In this document: positions 1 through 11,124 of the stretch, piece after piece
How positions within the stretch are numbered: the stretch's first letter is position 1
Layout: every line of letters begins with the position of its first letter
Source of the DNA: Platanthera guangdongensis
Taxonomy: Eukaryota > Streptophyta > Magnoliopsida > Asparagales > Orchidaceae
DNA: 64,000 bases
Direction of reading: 5' to 3'
NCBI GenBank assembly: GCA_039583875.1
Contig: CM077151.1
Location: 110,254,609-110,318,608 of the forward strand
Notes under the pieces: model-generated
Database searches by the model: none
What the model saw: only the letters and a program-made list of their open reading frames with translations
What the model was told of the DNA's origin: nothing
Position numbers and translations under genes: made by a program

Positions 1-172
1 TTTATCTCCTCAGCAACTGCAAACCTCATCTTCGGCGGACTCAGCTCGCCAACAGAGGCGGACTCCGCGTACTCGCTCTGTAGACCGCCTTTCCTTGGCC
101 TCCACCCGCTCTTCTCCAGCTGCAGGGTCAACCTCCCTCAGTCCGCTGTCTTGGCGCGGGCTCAGTCAGTAG
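1..172 (+). repeat. Element A 5' LTR, left piece (window edge to D insertion)
   Basis: This piece matches A's 3' LTR from about 19560 to 19732 (the same cggcggactcagc and ggcgcgggctcagtcagtag stretches). It breaks off at the AGTAG target site where D begins. The rest of the LTR continues at 6136. Roughly the first 570 bp of this LTR lie outside the window. Confidence 0.85.
168..172. repeat. Target-site duplication of D, left copy (AGTAG; right copy 6136-6140)
   Basis: AGTAG stands directly before TGTTAACC at 173 and again directly after the 3' LTR end (catcaaca) at 6136-6140. The uninterrupted target (ctcagtcagtagtggcggac) is preserved in A's other LTR near 19716-19738. Confidence 0.92.
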
Positions 173-2023
173 TGTTAACCCCAAAATCGTCTATCCTTCC
201 CAAGGGAGCCAACTCGCTCATCGTGGCCTGCCCCGGGTTCCTCCAAGAGGCCGTGATGCCCTAGGTTGGTCGGACCAAATTCTCTGTCCGCTCAGGCCGC
301 GCGGCCTGCGCGGTCTCAGCGGCTTGACCCACCAGGCCGCGCGCCTTTCCTTGGTCGGCAGAGTCTGCGGACTGCTTCCGAAGTCCGCCTCTGCAGGTCG
401 CCCCCCTTTTCAGCTTAACCGAGAGGTTATTTCCGCAGGACCCTCTCTGCCGGACTCAACTCCTTATCTGCCCAGGCCAGCCACAGGTCGCTCAGTCCTT
501 GCCCCCAGCAACATGGGCAGCTGACTCCTCCAGTCTGCCTGCAGGGCGCGGACTCCAACTCCGTCTATCCGACAAGACCAGCAGCATTCCAAGTTCCTCG
601 CGAGCTGTGCGGACTCCAAGTGCAATTAAGACTTCCAGTCTGCCTTCACCGCTGAACCCCAACAGCCTCAACAGCCAGGCTCTCCTTCTCCAACACAAGC
701 GGACTCAGCCTTGCAACAGCCGCGGACTCAGCGGACTCTCTATGCAGTCCGCCCTTCTCTATGCAGCCTACCAGCTTCTCGGCTGTAGCGGGATCAACTC
801 CTCTTCAGTCCTCAGGCCTGTCGCAAGCTCAGCCACTAGTATCAGCTCCTCCCTCAGTCCGCAGCCTCCTTGCGGACTCAGTCAGTAGTGGCGGACTCCT
901 TCCAGTCCGCCACTCAGCAGGTCCTCCAGAAAGCAGCCCCAGTCCGCATAGCTTCGTGCGGACTCGCCAGTCTCCGCGGGCACTCTTCTTCCCACACCCC
1001 CTTGCAGCTCGCTCAGTTCAGCAGTGGCGGACTCCGCGGATTCGCCTTGCAGTCTGCCACATAGCTTCTAGTTTCCGCAACCCACATCAGTAGGCGGACA
1101 GTCCCAGCACAGCAGTGACAGACTCCGCGAACCCGCATCGCAGTCCGCCACCAAGTCTCCCGTCCAGCCGTCAGCAGCTCGGGCTTCAGTTCCTAAGTCC
1201 CAGTCCGCGCGGCCTATTGCGGACTCAGCGGACTCCGTCTCCATCTCGCTCAAGTTACTGTCTCACCGGGGGTAACGTCACCGCAAGCTGTTACCTCCTC
1301 GAGCCTATAAATAGCCCCCCATGCCTCTCATATGAGGGGAGGTCGACGCACGATGCGCTAGAGGATCGCCAAAGTGCTCACGCTCAGTCAGCAGTCAGCC
1401 CTCTTGCGGACTCCGAATTTCAGTCCGCACACGTCTCTGCGGCCTTAGTCGCGCGGCCTGCCGACCTGGATACCCAGTCCGCGTGGTCTTCTTCCTTTGC
1501 TTAGCCGCACGGCCTGCCAGCTTAGCTCTTCAGTCCGCGCGACCTCCTCTAGCATTTTTCTCCCTTAGCTGCCAACTTCCTTTTGTACCACTTTATTGCT
1601 TTGTTGTAAAGGTGTATTAGCAAGCTGTAACTCTCGCTTTTAATAAAAGGAAAGCCCATCGCAAGAGTGGTATTCAAGCCGCGGCGTGCGAAGTCTGCTG
1701 TTGTCTCTGCTAGCGGACCCTTCTCTCTCCTTCTGCCTAGCTCAGCTCTTTCGGCAACCGACCTGCAAGCACAACCGTCATATTAACCGTCTGCTCGATA
1801 GCTCGTGATCAACCTCCTCCTCTCTTGATCAACCTTCCCTGTTGATCAAGCTTCTCCACTGCTCTCAGCACCCTCTCCTCTATCCCAGCAACTCCTTGAC
1901 AAGCTGCTTACTCCACTCTCGAGCACTCAGAAGCTTCCTTCATCCCTCTTCCTCTCCTCGCATGTGAGACCGAACACATCCCCTCCGTGTTAGCTGCCCC
2001 AGTGCCATTTTTGCGCATCAACA
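173..2023 (+). repeat. D 5' LTR
   Basis: The LTR is bounded by TGTTAACCCC and CATCAACA. The 3' boundary was fixed by comparison with the 3' LTR, where the same catcaaca is followed by the TSD. It is packed with GCGGACT and its reverse complement AGTCCGC, and with GCGGCCTG/CAGGCCGC, from about 260 to 1560. A TATA box lies at 1305-1313 and an AATAAA signal near 1642-1647, which gives a plausible U3-R-U5 layout. The seven bases right after the LTR (GTTAACA) are the exact reverse complement of its first seven (TGTTAAC), which can mislead boundary calling. Confidence 0.92.
1305..1313 (+). promoter_or_regulatory. TATA box of D 5' LTR
   Basis: CTATAAATA follows a conserved stretch (accgggggtaacgtcaccgcaag) seen in all four LTR copies of this family. 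The equivalents lie at 5411-5419 (D 3' LTR), about 6460-6468 (A 5' LTR) and about 20049-20057 (A 3' LTR). The putative transcript start would fall about 30 bp downstream. Confidence 0.7.
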
Positions 2024-2075
2024 GTTAACACGCGACCTTTGGATCCGAACAGACGGTGAACAGCGACAGTTAGCC

Positions 2076-2828
2076 ATGTCATACCGCCAACCCTCTCAGT
2101 ACATTCCTCCTACCAGCGAAGACGCTCTTTGGGAAGCCCTCTTGCTGTTACGTCGGGAAACTTCCCACCAGAAAGCAGCGATCAATGACACCTTAGCCAT
2201 TATAGTTCAGCGACTAGACTCTCAACCTGTAGCAGCACCAGTTGCTACAGTCAACCCGGAAGTGGTAAATTCACATTTTAATATGCCAACTCTTCTGCCA
2301 GTTGGCCCTTATGCTTATCTGACAAGTTGTCCATCCAGCTAGACCACAGTCGCTGTACAGTTTCCAATTATCGAGCAAAACAGAAGTATCTGCAAACTTA
2401 GCCCTCAAACAACCGTATACGCCTCCAATCACCCAGTGAAGTCACCTGAACTTCCCATTGGGAGGATGAGAGGCCCAGAGGTTTCGCTCCCTACCGAACG
2501 ACCTCCAAACTCTCACCGAAGGTGTCTTCAATCGCAAGCAAAGAAAGGAAGATGTTTCTGAAGTCGTCAACGTCTCTTCCAACGCAAAGGATCTAAGGTT
2601 GATAACACATTGGGTGGGGCAACTCACACCATCAAGAGCAAAACAAGCAGTGTGGGCCCTCAACCTGCTGATCGGAAGGGCAAAAACTCTGACCAATACT
2701 ATGAGTATCACAAAGAAAAGGGTCATGCGATAGAGGATTGCAGAACTTTTCGGCGATTAGTGCAAGAAATGCTGAAGGAGGGTAAAATTCAACATCTGCT
2801 CCAGAAGGGTGACCCATCACATTCATGA
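2076..2828 (+). pseudogene. D gag remnant (central domain deleted)
   Basis: The reading frame opens at ATG 2076, in the same context (acagttagccATG) as A's gag at 7255. Its N-terminus aligns with A (AINDTLAIIVQRL versus AINQILATITQQL), and it stops at 2342. A degraded segment follows. A second open stretch (2610-2828) resembles the C-terminal zinc-knuckle part of A's gag (HKEKGHAIEDCRTFRRLVQ). The retrotransposon-gag core present in A at about 7830-8330 is missing. The knuckle's first cysteine is also gone (YYEYHKEKGH in place of YCNFHKESGH). The product cannot form a normal capsid protein. The call rests on comparison with A. Confidence 0.7.
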
Positions 2829-4278
2829 GTCCTCAAAGCTCCTCACACCTACTATCGGTTACCCTTACTCTACTCTTCATGTTTTTTGAACATTTTCATT
2901 TTATCAAGCACTTCTCAGTGTTCATTACCTGCTTTTCAATAAAGCTTTTATCAGGAATCTCATACTGACACAGTTCCCATCTTGTGATGCTCCTTTCTCT
3001 ATTTTTATCTTTGCCAAAGAGATCACTACACCAATGAGATATCGCCAAGTCTAGAATGCTCCCTCCGTAGATTGTTCTCTGGCACAACCGCTTCGACCAC
3101 ATATGGCGGGAGTATACCCATATGTTTAGTGGGAGCCATTCAATCTACGATGTTGGGCTTCAGACTTAGGATCCTAGCCGGCATCTGACACAGAGTGTGT
3201 GCTAGGGGAACCCCATGTGTTAGCTCTGCTGTGCTTCGCAAAGGATACATTACAGTTATGATGATCTTTGCTTGATAAGCAATGGCGATCAAGCGTAGCC
3301 TTGTCTCTTCGATCATCACCTAACTGTGATGTACGAACACTCTATGGTACTCTCGATCCGTGCCTTCGCGGGTTCCCACAACTCCACTGATCTATCCATA
3401 GACAAGCAATAGGCAACTTTGCGCAACTAGTCTCATTGATCAGTGATGATTGTACCCGAGGCAAGAGAGCAGTGCATCTGTCGCTTCCTTCTTTGGTTTT
3501 TTTTGCGCATGTCTCCCTTTTTGCTATGTCAAGGGAGTTTACCTAGTTCTCCTTTTTTGTCAATTGCCTTCTTTCACAGGTGAGCAGGTTAATCCGACCT
3601 TCCAAAAGGATTTCTAACGATCATTTTGCTTATGCTTATTTCATATACATTGCTTGCTCAAGCGCTATCAGATAAGGATCACAAAGCTATTCATTACTCT
3701 TATCAAAATCTAATGACATCAAACATTGATCAAGGAGTCTTACTCTCCTCAATCACCAAACCATGCTATTGCAATCTAGTTCAGATTTGCAGAATTCGTC
3801 AAGTTACTTCTCTGCTAATCTGATCATGTCCATCCAACCATATCAACAGTTAGCGCTCGATTTATTGATCTGAGCTTCATGATAAAAAGTTCATCAGACA
3901 TTCTCCTTGGTGGGTGGTCATATTGACCTTATCTCATCAACAGTTAACACTTACATTCCTTCTCTTCACAGGTACTTGCAAGTTATTATGCCTTTTTGTT
4001 TTCTCTCTCGTTTTCATTTTGCAGAACTCAGTGGAAAACACATCTTCTTCATTTTACAAAAGCAAACTCAGGTACACACTCGTTGTACCACCCATACATG
4101 CCTACCCTAACTTTCCTCTTGCAGGGAAAACAGGCAGGCAACTCCAACCTTCTAAGGAGAGGCTTCAGGTTCTGTCTCTCTTTGCCCCCCTTCTCTTTCC
4201 ATTGGGATGGATCACGATTTTTGCGGGTCTCCAACTTTTTCGAAGTTCTTTTCGGAACTTAAAAAAGTGCGGGGATTA
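2829..4278 (+). other. D 3' internal non-coding region with polypurine tract
   Basis: No credible coding is seen. The region is collinear with A at 8907-9240 plus 16857-18986. It keeps the uninterrupted version of the site where E inserted in A (agtgggagccattcaatc near 3139). Motifs resembling the LTR-leader junction (atcaacagttaacac) recur near 3842 and 3937. The 3' end (about 4257-4278, cttaaaaaagtgcggggatta) is purine-rich and abuts the 3' LTR, so it is the probable polypurine tract. Confidence 0.65.
3972..4124 (+). repeat. Two intron-like repeat units of D
   Basis: Two GT...AG segments of 53 bp each (3972-4024 and 4072-4124). Each begins after CAG with GTAC and ends after a pyrimidine run with TTGCAG; the second also has a CCCTAAC branch-like sequence. 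They match the outer units of the 12-unit array in A (17820-18835). Splicing is not proven. Confidence 0.55.
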
Positions 4279-6135
4279 TGTTAACCCCGAAATCGGCGAT
4301 CCTTCCCAAGGGAGCCAGCTTGATCATCGTGGCCTGCCCCGGGTTCCTCCTGGAGGCCGTGATGCCCTAGGTTGGGCGGACCAAATTCTCTGTCCGCTCA
4401 GGCCGCGCGGCCTACGCTGTCTCAGCGGCTTGACCCCCCAGGCCGCGCGTCTTTCCTTGGTCGGTAGAGTCCGCGGACTGCTTCCGAAGTCCGCCTCTGC
4501 AGGCCGCCCCCCTTTTAAGCTTAACCGAGAGGTTGTTTTCGCAGGACCCTCTCTGCCAGACTCAACTCCTTATCTTCTCAGGCCGGCAACAGGTCGCTCA
4601 GTTCTTTCCCCCAGCAACATGGGCAGCTGACTCCTCCAGTCTGCGTGCAGGGCGTGGACTCCAACTCTAGCTATCCGACAAGACCAGCAGCAGTCCAAGT
4701 TCCTCGCGAGCTGGGCGGACTCCAAGTGCGATCAAGACTTCCAGTCTGCCTTCACCGCTGAACCCCAACAGCCTCAACAGTCAGGCTCTCCTTCTCCAAC
4801 ACAAGCGGACTCAGTCTTGCAGCAGCCGCGGACTCGGCGGATTCTCTATGCAGTCCGGCCTTCTCTATGCAGCCTACCAGCTTCTCGGCAGCAGCGGGAT
4901 CAACTCCTCCTTAGTCCTCAAGCATGTCGCAGGCTCAGCCACTAGTATCAGCTCCTCCCTCAGTCCGCAGCCTCCTTGCGGACTCAGTCAGTAGTGGCGG
5001 ACTCCTTCCAGTCCGCCACTCAGCAAGTCCTCCAGAAAGCAGCCCCAGTCCACATACCTTCGTGCGGACTCGCCAGTCTCCGCGGGCACTCTGCTGCCCG
5101 CACCCCCTTGCACCTCGCTCAGTTCAGTAGTGGCGAACTCCGCGGATTTGCCTTACAGTCCGCCACATAGCTTCCAGTTTCCGCAACCCACAGTAGTAGG
5201 CAGACAGTCCCAGCTCAGCAGTGGCAGACTCCGCAAACCAGCATCACAGTCCGCCACCAAGTCTCCCGTCCAGCCGTCAGCAGCTCCGGCTTCAGTTCCC
5301 AAGTCCCAGTCCGTGCGGCCTATTACGGACTCAGTGGACTCCGTCTCCATCTCGCTCAAGTTACCGTCTCACCGGGGGTAACGTCACCGCAAGCCGTTAC
5401 CTCCTCGGGCCTATAAATAGCCCCCCATGCCTCCAATATGAGGGGAGGTGGACGCACGACGCGCTAGAGGATCGCCAAAGTGCTCACGCTCAGTCAGCCA
5501 GTCAGCCCTCCTGCGGACTCCGAATTTCAGTCCGCACCCGTCTCTACGGCCTTAGTCGCGCAGCCTGCCGACCTGGATCCCCAGTCCGTACTGTCTTCTT
5601 CCTTTGCTTAGCCGCGCGGCCTGCCAGCTTAGCTCTTCAGTCCGCGCGGCCTCCTCTGTCATTTTTCTCCCTTAACCGCCAGCTTCCTTTTGTACCCCTT
5701 TATTGCTTTGTTGTAAAGGTGTGTTAGCAAGCTGTAACTCTCGCTTTTAATAAAAGGAAAGCCCGTCGCAAGAGTGGTATTCAAGCCGCAGCGGTCGAAG
5801 TCTACTGTTGCCGCTGCTAGCGGCCCCTTCTCTCTCCTTCTGCCTAGCTCAGCTCAGCTCTCTTGGCAACCGACCTGCAAGCACAACCGTCATATTAACC
5901 GTCTGCTCGATAGCTCCTGATCAACCTCCTCCTCTCTTGATCAACCTTCCCTGTTCATCAAGCTTCTCCTCTGCTCTCAGCACCGTCTCCTCTATCCCCG
6001 CAACTCCTTGACAAGCTGCTTGCTCCACTCTCGAGCACTCAGAAGCTTCCTTCATCCCTCTTCCTCTCCTAGCCTGTGAGATCGAACACATCCCCTCCGT
6101 GTTAGCTGCCCCGGTGCCGTTTTCGCGCATCAACA
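4279..6135 (+). repeat. D 3' LTR
   Basis: Same structure as 173-2023: TGTTAACCCC start, TATAAATA box near 5412, AATAAA at about 5749-5754, and CATCAACA end, followed by TSD AGTAG. The length is 1857 bp, against 1851 bp for the 5' copy. GCGGACT/AGTCCGC words are again dense upstream of the TATA box. Confidence 0.92.
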
Positions 6136-7202
6136 AGTAGTGGCGGACCCGTTCCAGCCCGCCAGGTAGCAGATCCTCAAGGCAGTCCCAGACCGCATAG
6201 CCTCGTGCAGACTTTGCGGGCTCAGCAGGCACTCACAAGCTCGCACCCTTAGCGCATTCTGAGCACAGTAGCGGCGGACTCCACGGACTCGCTTCGCAGT
6301 CCGTCACTTGGTCCCCCAGTTCGACATCAGCAGCACCAGCTCCAGAAGTAAGCCCCAGTCCGCGCGGCCTGTTGCGGACTCGGCGGACTCCGTCTTATTC
6401 TCGCTCAAGTTACTGTCTCACCGGGGGTAACATCACCGCAAGCCGTTACCTCCTTGGGCCTATAAATAGACCCCGAGACCTCTCATGGAGGACAGGTTGA
6501 GGCACTCTGGAGGTCTCGTCATCGCCAATGTGCTCACATTTGAAGACAGCCCACAACATGCTCAAGTGCTCACCTCCCGCGGACTCCATTTCCCAGTCCG
6601 CCTTCCTTCTTTCTGTAACTGCGCACAGACTACCGGCTTCAGTTGCCATACCGCGCGGCCTCACCTCTTCCCTTAGTTGCGCGGACTGCCGACCTGGCTC
6701 TTCAGTCCACGCGGTCTCTTCTGGCACTCCTTCCTTAGCCGCCAGCTTCCTCTTTGTACCCCTTTATTGCTTTCTCGTAAAGCTGTATTAGCAATTTGTA
6801 ATAACTCAACCTTAATCAAAGGAAAGCCCGTTGCAAGAGTGGCATTCAAGCCGCGGCGGGCGAAGTCTGCTGTTGCCGCTGCTAGCGGCCCCCTCTCTTC
6901 CTCTCAGCTTACCCTAGATCTCTTGGCCTCAACCTGCAAGCACAACCGTCATAGTAACCGTCTGATCGACAGCTCCTGATCAACCTCCTCTTCTTATCAA
7001 CCTCCTCTTCTCATCAACCTCCTCCGCTGCTCTCAGCAAACCTCTCCTCTATCCCTACAACCATTTGACAAGTGCTTGCTCCACTCCCGAGCACTCAGAA
7101 GCTTCCTCTTCCCCGGCAACCTTCATCTTCTTCTTCTTCTAGCCTGTGAGATCGAACACTCCCTCCATTTTAACTAGGCGGTGCCGTTTTCGCGCAGGAA
7201 TA
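6136..7202 (+). repeat. Element A 5' LTR, right piece
   Basis: After the D TSD, A's LTR resumes (gtggcggacccgttcc) and matches its 3' LTR from about 19733 onward. It includes the TATAAATA box near 6461 and runs to the LTR end near 7202, where the usual catcaaca has decayed to caggaata. The leader sequence (gttaacacacgtcc) follows. I see no convincing standard tRNA primer site directly after it. Confidence 0.85.
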
Positions 7203-7254
7203 GTTAACACACGTCCTTCAGATCCGAACAGACGGTGAACAACAACAGTTAGCC

Positions 7255-8906
7255 ATGCCAGACCTTCATTCAGCCGAGAACCTTGCTCAATCAAGTCCTA
7301 GAGATGATGATCTATGGGAGGCCTTTGAGCAATCGTGCCGTGAGAATGCTCAGCAATTCTAAGCCATCAACCAAATTCTTGCTACAATCACTCAGCAGTT
7401 GCATACTCAACCTGCCGCAGCTCCAACTGCTCCAGCTGCTCCAATCAAACCAGCACCAACATTGGAGCATCAACAAGCTTATCCTCAAGCTTGCCCGCCG
7501 GTCTTTCCTCCTTATACAATAATCTGCCCGCAAGGGCCTGCAGCCCTGTTGCGACCTCAAGATGAAGAGTTTGCCGCTTGCCAAAACTTCTTCCGGGAAG
7601 CAGCCCGGGGAAGTCCTACTAGATTTCTCAATTTTCAGGGAAGTCATCCTTACCCTGCAGCTCCTGCTTTGCTCCTCCTGCAACAACTTTTCCCTTTTAT
7701 CCTCCTGCTTCTTTTGCAGCTGCAGCTTATGCTCCTTTTCATCCTTATGCTGTAGGAGAACAAGAAGAGCCTTCGCCGTTTACAGAGAACGTTCATCATG
7801 AACCAACTCACTTTAACTTCAGAGAGCCCCGGTTACCAATATACACTGGAGAAACAGATCCAGTGAAGCATCTTCAAGGCTTCTAATTAGCCGTTGCACT
7901 CAAAACCCTTTCAGATGCAACTAAGTACAAGCTCCTTGTCACAACCTTTGATGGACAAGTGAGGGACTGGTTCTATGGACTTTGTCCTCACTCCATCACT
8001 TCCTTTGCTGATCTGTGAAGGGAGTTCTTGCTCAGATTCTCTACCTCAACCAAGAGAAAGGGCGGTCCTGAAGCCCTCTTTGAGATCAAGCAGCGTGGGA
8101 ATGAAACTTGGTCTCAGTTCGTGGATCGATTCCAAAGAGAAATCTTGGACATTGAGATTGCTGACCAAGAAATGTATCGAGTGGCTCTTATCCACGGTCT
8201 TTGTGAAGGGCCGCTCAAGTTTGAAGCCAATGTCCATGCACCGAGAACGTACCAAGAGTTGATTGCTCTAGCCAACTCATACATCCGAGGCAAAAAGAGC
8301 AACCCAGGCTTCGTCTCCAGGGTTCTGTCAGAGAAAGACTCTCCTCCTCGCAAGCAGCCTCCGAGATCACCTCGAAAAGATTTCCCAACTCACTCGAGAA
8401 GGGAAAGAAGATTTCAACGCCATCGATACCCCTTCCCGAGCCGTGATCGTTCTCAAGATCAATTGCTACTACCACCACCTCCATCTTCTCAAACAGCTGC
8501 AGTTTATTAACAACAAGGCAATGACTTGCACGAGTCCGAACTAGATGAAGTCATGCTACAAGTGAGCCAAGTTATGAAAGACATGGATAATTACAAGAAG
8601 CCTTACCGGCCAGCTGATCAAAGATCAAAGGACTCCAAACCATACTGCAACTTCCACAAAGAGTCAGGCCACTTGAATGAGAACTGTCGAGCACTCCGCC
8701 GACTAGTGCAAAGGATGCTCCAGCAGGGTAAGATGCGTGATCTGCTTCTTAAAGATGATCGCCCTGATCCAGCAACCTCAAAGGGCAAAGAAGTGGCATA
8801 TATTCATTGCAGCTCAAGAGGAGTGAGCCTAGTCGAAGAGCCCCCTCTCCTCACTGTTCGCAAAGCCATTGAAACCTTCAATGCTGATGATGAGGGCATG
8901 CTTTGA
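7255..8906 (+). pseudogene. A gag-like polyprotein, broken
   Basis: The frame starts at ATG 7255. A TAA lies about 35 codons in, a Pro/Ala/Gln-rich linker follows, and a frameshift comes near 7680-7750. From about 7800 to 8330 it resembles the Retrotrans_gag family core (FNFREPRLPIYTGETDPVKH, then WSQFVDRFQREILDIE and VALIHGLCEGPLKFE), with two further in-frame stops before 8028. An Arg/Pro-rich stretch follows. A second frame from 8526 carries a CX2HX4HX4C knuckle (C-NF-H-KESG-H-LNEN-C), a CHHC variant of the usual CCHC, and ends at 8906. In an intact copy it would encode the particle protein. No pol follows. Gypsy (Tat-like) affinity is inferred from the knuckle style. Confidence 0.75.
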
Positions 8907-9240
8907 AGGCTATTCTAATCCAACAAAGGACTTTATAGTTCTTCAAATTTTATCGCAACCATGATCGGTTATTTCTATTCTTACCCTTTCAAACATTGTT
9001 TCCCTTACAAAATGCTTATAAGTGTTCATTCTTGCTTTTCAATAAAGATTTCATCAGGGATCCCGTACTGACACAGTTCCCTTCTTTTAATGCTTCTTCC
9101 TCCATTTTTTTTCTTTGCCAAAGAGATAACTACACCAATGAGATATCGCCAAGTATGTAATGCTCCCTCCGTAGATTGTTCTCTGGCACAACCTCTATGA
9201 CCATATTCAGTGGGGGGTGTCCGTGTATGTACAGTGGGAG
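8907..9240 (+). other. A spacer between gag and the E insertion
   Basis: Non-coding and collinear with D at about 2829-3148, including a conserved segment ending in cttttcaataaag and a stretch with gatatcgccaagt. It ends at GGGAG, the target duplicated by E. Confidence 0.6.
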
Positions 9241-10949
9241 TGTTGAAATTTATGAAGTGGAAGTGGGTGATGGGTAGGCCGGGCGGACTGTGCGGCCTGT
9301 GCTGTCTGAGTCCGCGGCCTGGGCGGACTGCTGGTTGCGGCTTGGGTACCATGGCTTGGCTGTTCTTGAGGAGTGGCCTGTGTGGCCTGGTTTACGGCCT
9401 GAGCGGCCTGTTATGCGGCCTGGTTGGCTTATCGACAAGGAAGGGCTTCAAGTGAAGTGGCCTGAGTGGACTACGGTTCGCGGACTGTAGGCAGTGCTTA
9501 GTTTGATCAGCGGCCTTGTTGTTGTGCAAGCTTGTGTTAACCGGCGATTTGGGTGTTCTATCGGCGCGAGGCTTTACGGACTGGCTAGTCCGCAGTGTCC
9601 GCTGTTGCGGACTGGCCTTGGAGTTAGGCTATGGCGTTTACCGAGCTCTGGTGGTGCAGCAAGTGTTAGCTGCTGTGGAGGACTGCGCGGACTGGTGTTG
9701 AAGTACGGCAGGTGGCCGATGTCTTGGCAGCTGTGCGAGTAAGGCTTGCGATATCTGCCTTCTGGTGGTGTGTTTGGCGATCTGCTTTGGGGCAGGCAGA
9801 CTGGGCCTTGTCCGCCGAGCTCGCGCTTGCTCTTGGTGGTTTTCTGGACTTGGTCACATTCAGTGACATGTTCAGTGTGTCCGCGGTATCTGCCAAGTCT
9901 GCTGTTGACCGGGCGGACTGCCTGTTGGTCGTGGACTTGTGCCGGATGGAGGCTTGGTTTTCGAGCTGTGCAGACTGCCTCCTTGTCCGCACATATAGTG
10001 TGCGGACTGTCACAGTGGTGGCTGTCCTTGTGAGGAATTTACGGGCTATGCGGACTAGTGCCTTGTCTGCATAGTATCGGCGGACTGATGCGAGTTCGCT
10101 TGTTGGTGAACATCTTCATTTTTCTCCTAGTGGGTTTCTCTTGGAATCCGGCTAAGTCCTTTCGGACTCAGCAGACTGGTCTTTGCTAGTGTACGAGCTG
10201 GGGTGGAGACTCTATTCACTAGGATGGTGACCACACTCCTCACCTCGCCTATAAATAAACCCTCTGACACGTCTATAATAACTGAGTGAACAGTAAGTGG
10301 GGATTGGGCAATTGTTGCGGTCTAGATTTTCCTGTCCGCGCGGGTTGAGTAGAGCTGACGGTTTGCTGTGTGCAGGTCGCGCGGCTAGCTTCAAGGAGAC
10401 AGGAGTTTGGCTTTGACTTCGGTCAAATACTTTGAAGGGTGTGGTCTCTACGGTCTTAGCAGGTCGCTTATGCGGCTTGTCAGTGGTCCTCTGCTTCAAC
10501 TTTTCCAAGTGCCAATAACCTGTCCACCGGTCTCAGGCGGGTAGGCGGTCTGCTCTTCAGTTCATCAGCAGTCTGCTAATAACGGTGTGTCCGCGCAATC
10601 TCGCGGTCTCGGCGGACTCCGTGTGCTATTCGGCGCATAGCAGCAGCAGTTCGGGCGGCTTAGGCGACCTTGGCAGACTGGGCGGTCTCGGCGGTTTCCA
10701 ATGCTATCCGCCCGGCTTGTTTTGTGTTTTCTGTTTTTAGCTTGTGTACTGGAGAAATCATGTCTCGCTTTGTATACCTTGCCCTGTAAAGAAGTGTTAA
10801 TGAATATAAGATCTACTTGTTCTTCCATTTGCATTTTGTGTTAAGCTTGCTCTTTGGGCTTCCGCATGATCAAGGTGTTAACTGGATAGTTCTAAGAATA
10901 TTAATTTGGCTTTTGGCTATCTTGCTGACCACTTTGAGAAAATTCAACT
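9241..10949 (+). repeat. E 5' LTR
   Basis: Runs from TGTTGAAATT to AAAATTCAACT; the last base differs from the ...TTCAACA of the 3' copy. TATAAATA lies at about 10250-10257. GCGGACT, AGTCCGC and GCGGCCTG words are dense from about 9280 to 10080, with more in U5 (10330-10720). The same words fill the LTRs of the unrelated A/D family. Confidence 0.92.
9283..10085 (+). promoter_or_regulatory. GCGGACT/GCGGCCTG word array in E U3
   Basis: Nine or more GCGGACT hexamer-plus-one matches and many GCGGCCTG matches occur at irregular spacing upstream of the TATA box at 10250. An enhancer-like role is inferred from position and density only. The 3' LTR (about 15180-15985) repeats the pattern. Confidence 0.5.
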
Positions 10950-10967
10950 TGGTATCAGAGCGAGGTT
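10950..10967 (+). other. E primer-binding site (initiator-Met tRNA type)
   Basis: TGGTATCAGAGCGAGG directly abuts the LTR end and is the standard plant copia primer site, complementary to the 3' end of initiator methionine tRNA. Confidence 0.9.
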
Positions 10968-11124
10968 CAGTTGCTTGAGCGGTGAACAACGTTTGTTGTT
11001 GCTCTGTTGTTGCACTGTGCTTCTGGAAGCTTAACCAAAGGTTGTTGCAAGGGAAGTAAGCTACGCAAGAGGTCTTGGTATTGAACTCTTAACGCCGACT
11101 AACTTTAAGAAGTGGAAGTCGTGC

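Larger units (their letters stand above)
173..6135 (+). mobile_element. Element D: second copy of the A family inserted in A's 5' LTR
   Basis: D is a complete, short LTR retrotransposon with LTRs at 173-2023 and 4279-6135 and an internal region of 2255 bp. It shares LTR sequence, gag N-terminus, zinc-knuckle region, downstream spacer and polypurine tract with A, so a family member has inserted into a family member. D has lost the central gag domain and most of the intron-like repeat array found in A at 17820-18835. My hand count in the first roughly 210 bp of its two LTRs gives about 15 differences, so the insertion is not recent. It has no pol and must have been mobilised in trans. Confidence 0.92.

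Noticed and set aside
173..2030. 5' LTR of D ending at GTTAACA (2030) as a perfect inverted match to TGTTAAC
   Set aside because: The 3' LTR ends at CATCAACA directly before the TSD, so the true end is 2023; GTTAACA belongs to the leader.
9710..10074. Open frames of about 115-120 codons on both strands in E's LTR
   Set aside because: They arise from GC-rich GCGGACT words lacking stops. The copy in the other LTR is equally open, but nothing suggests a protein.
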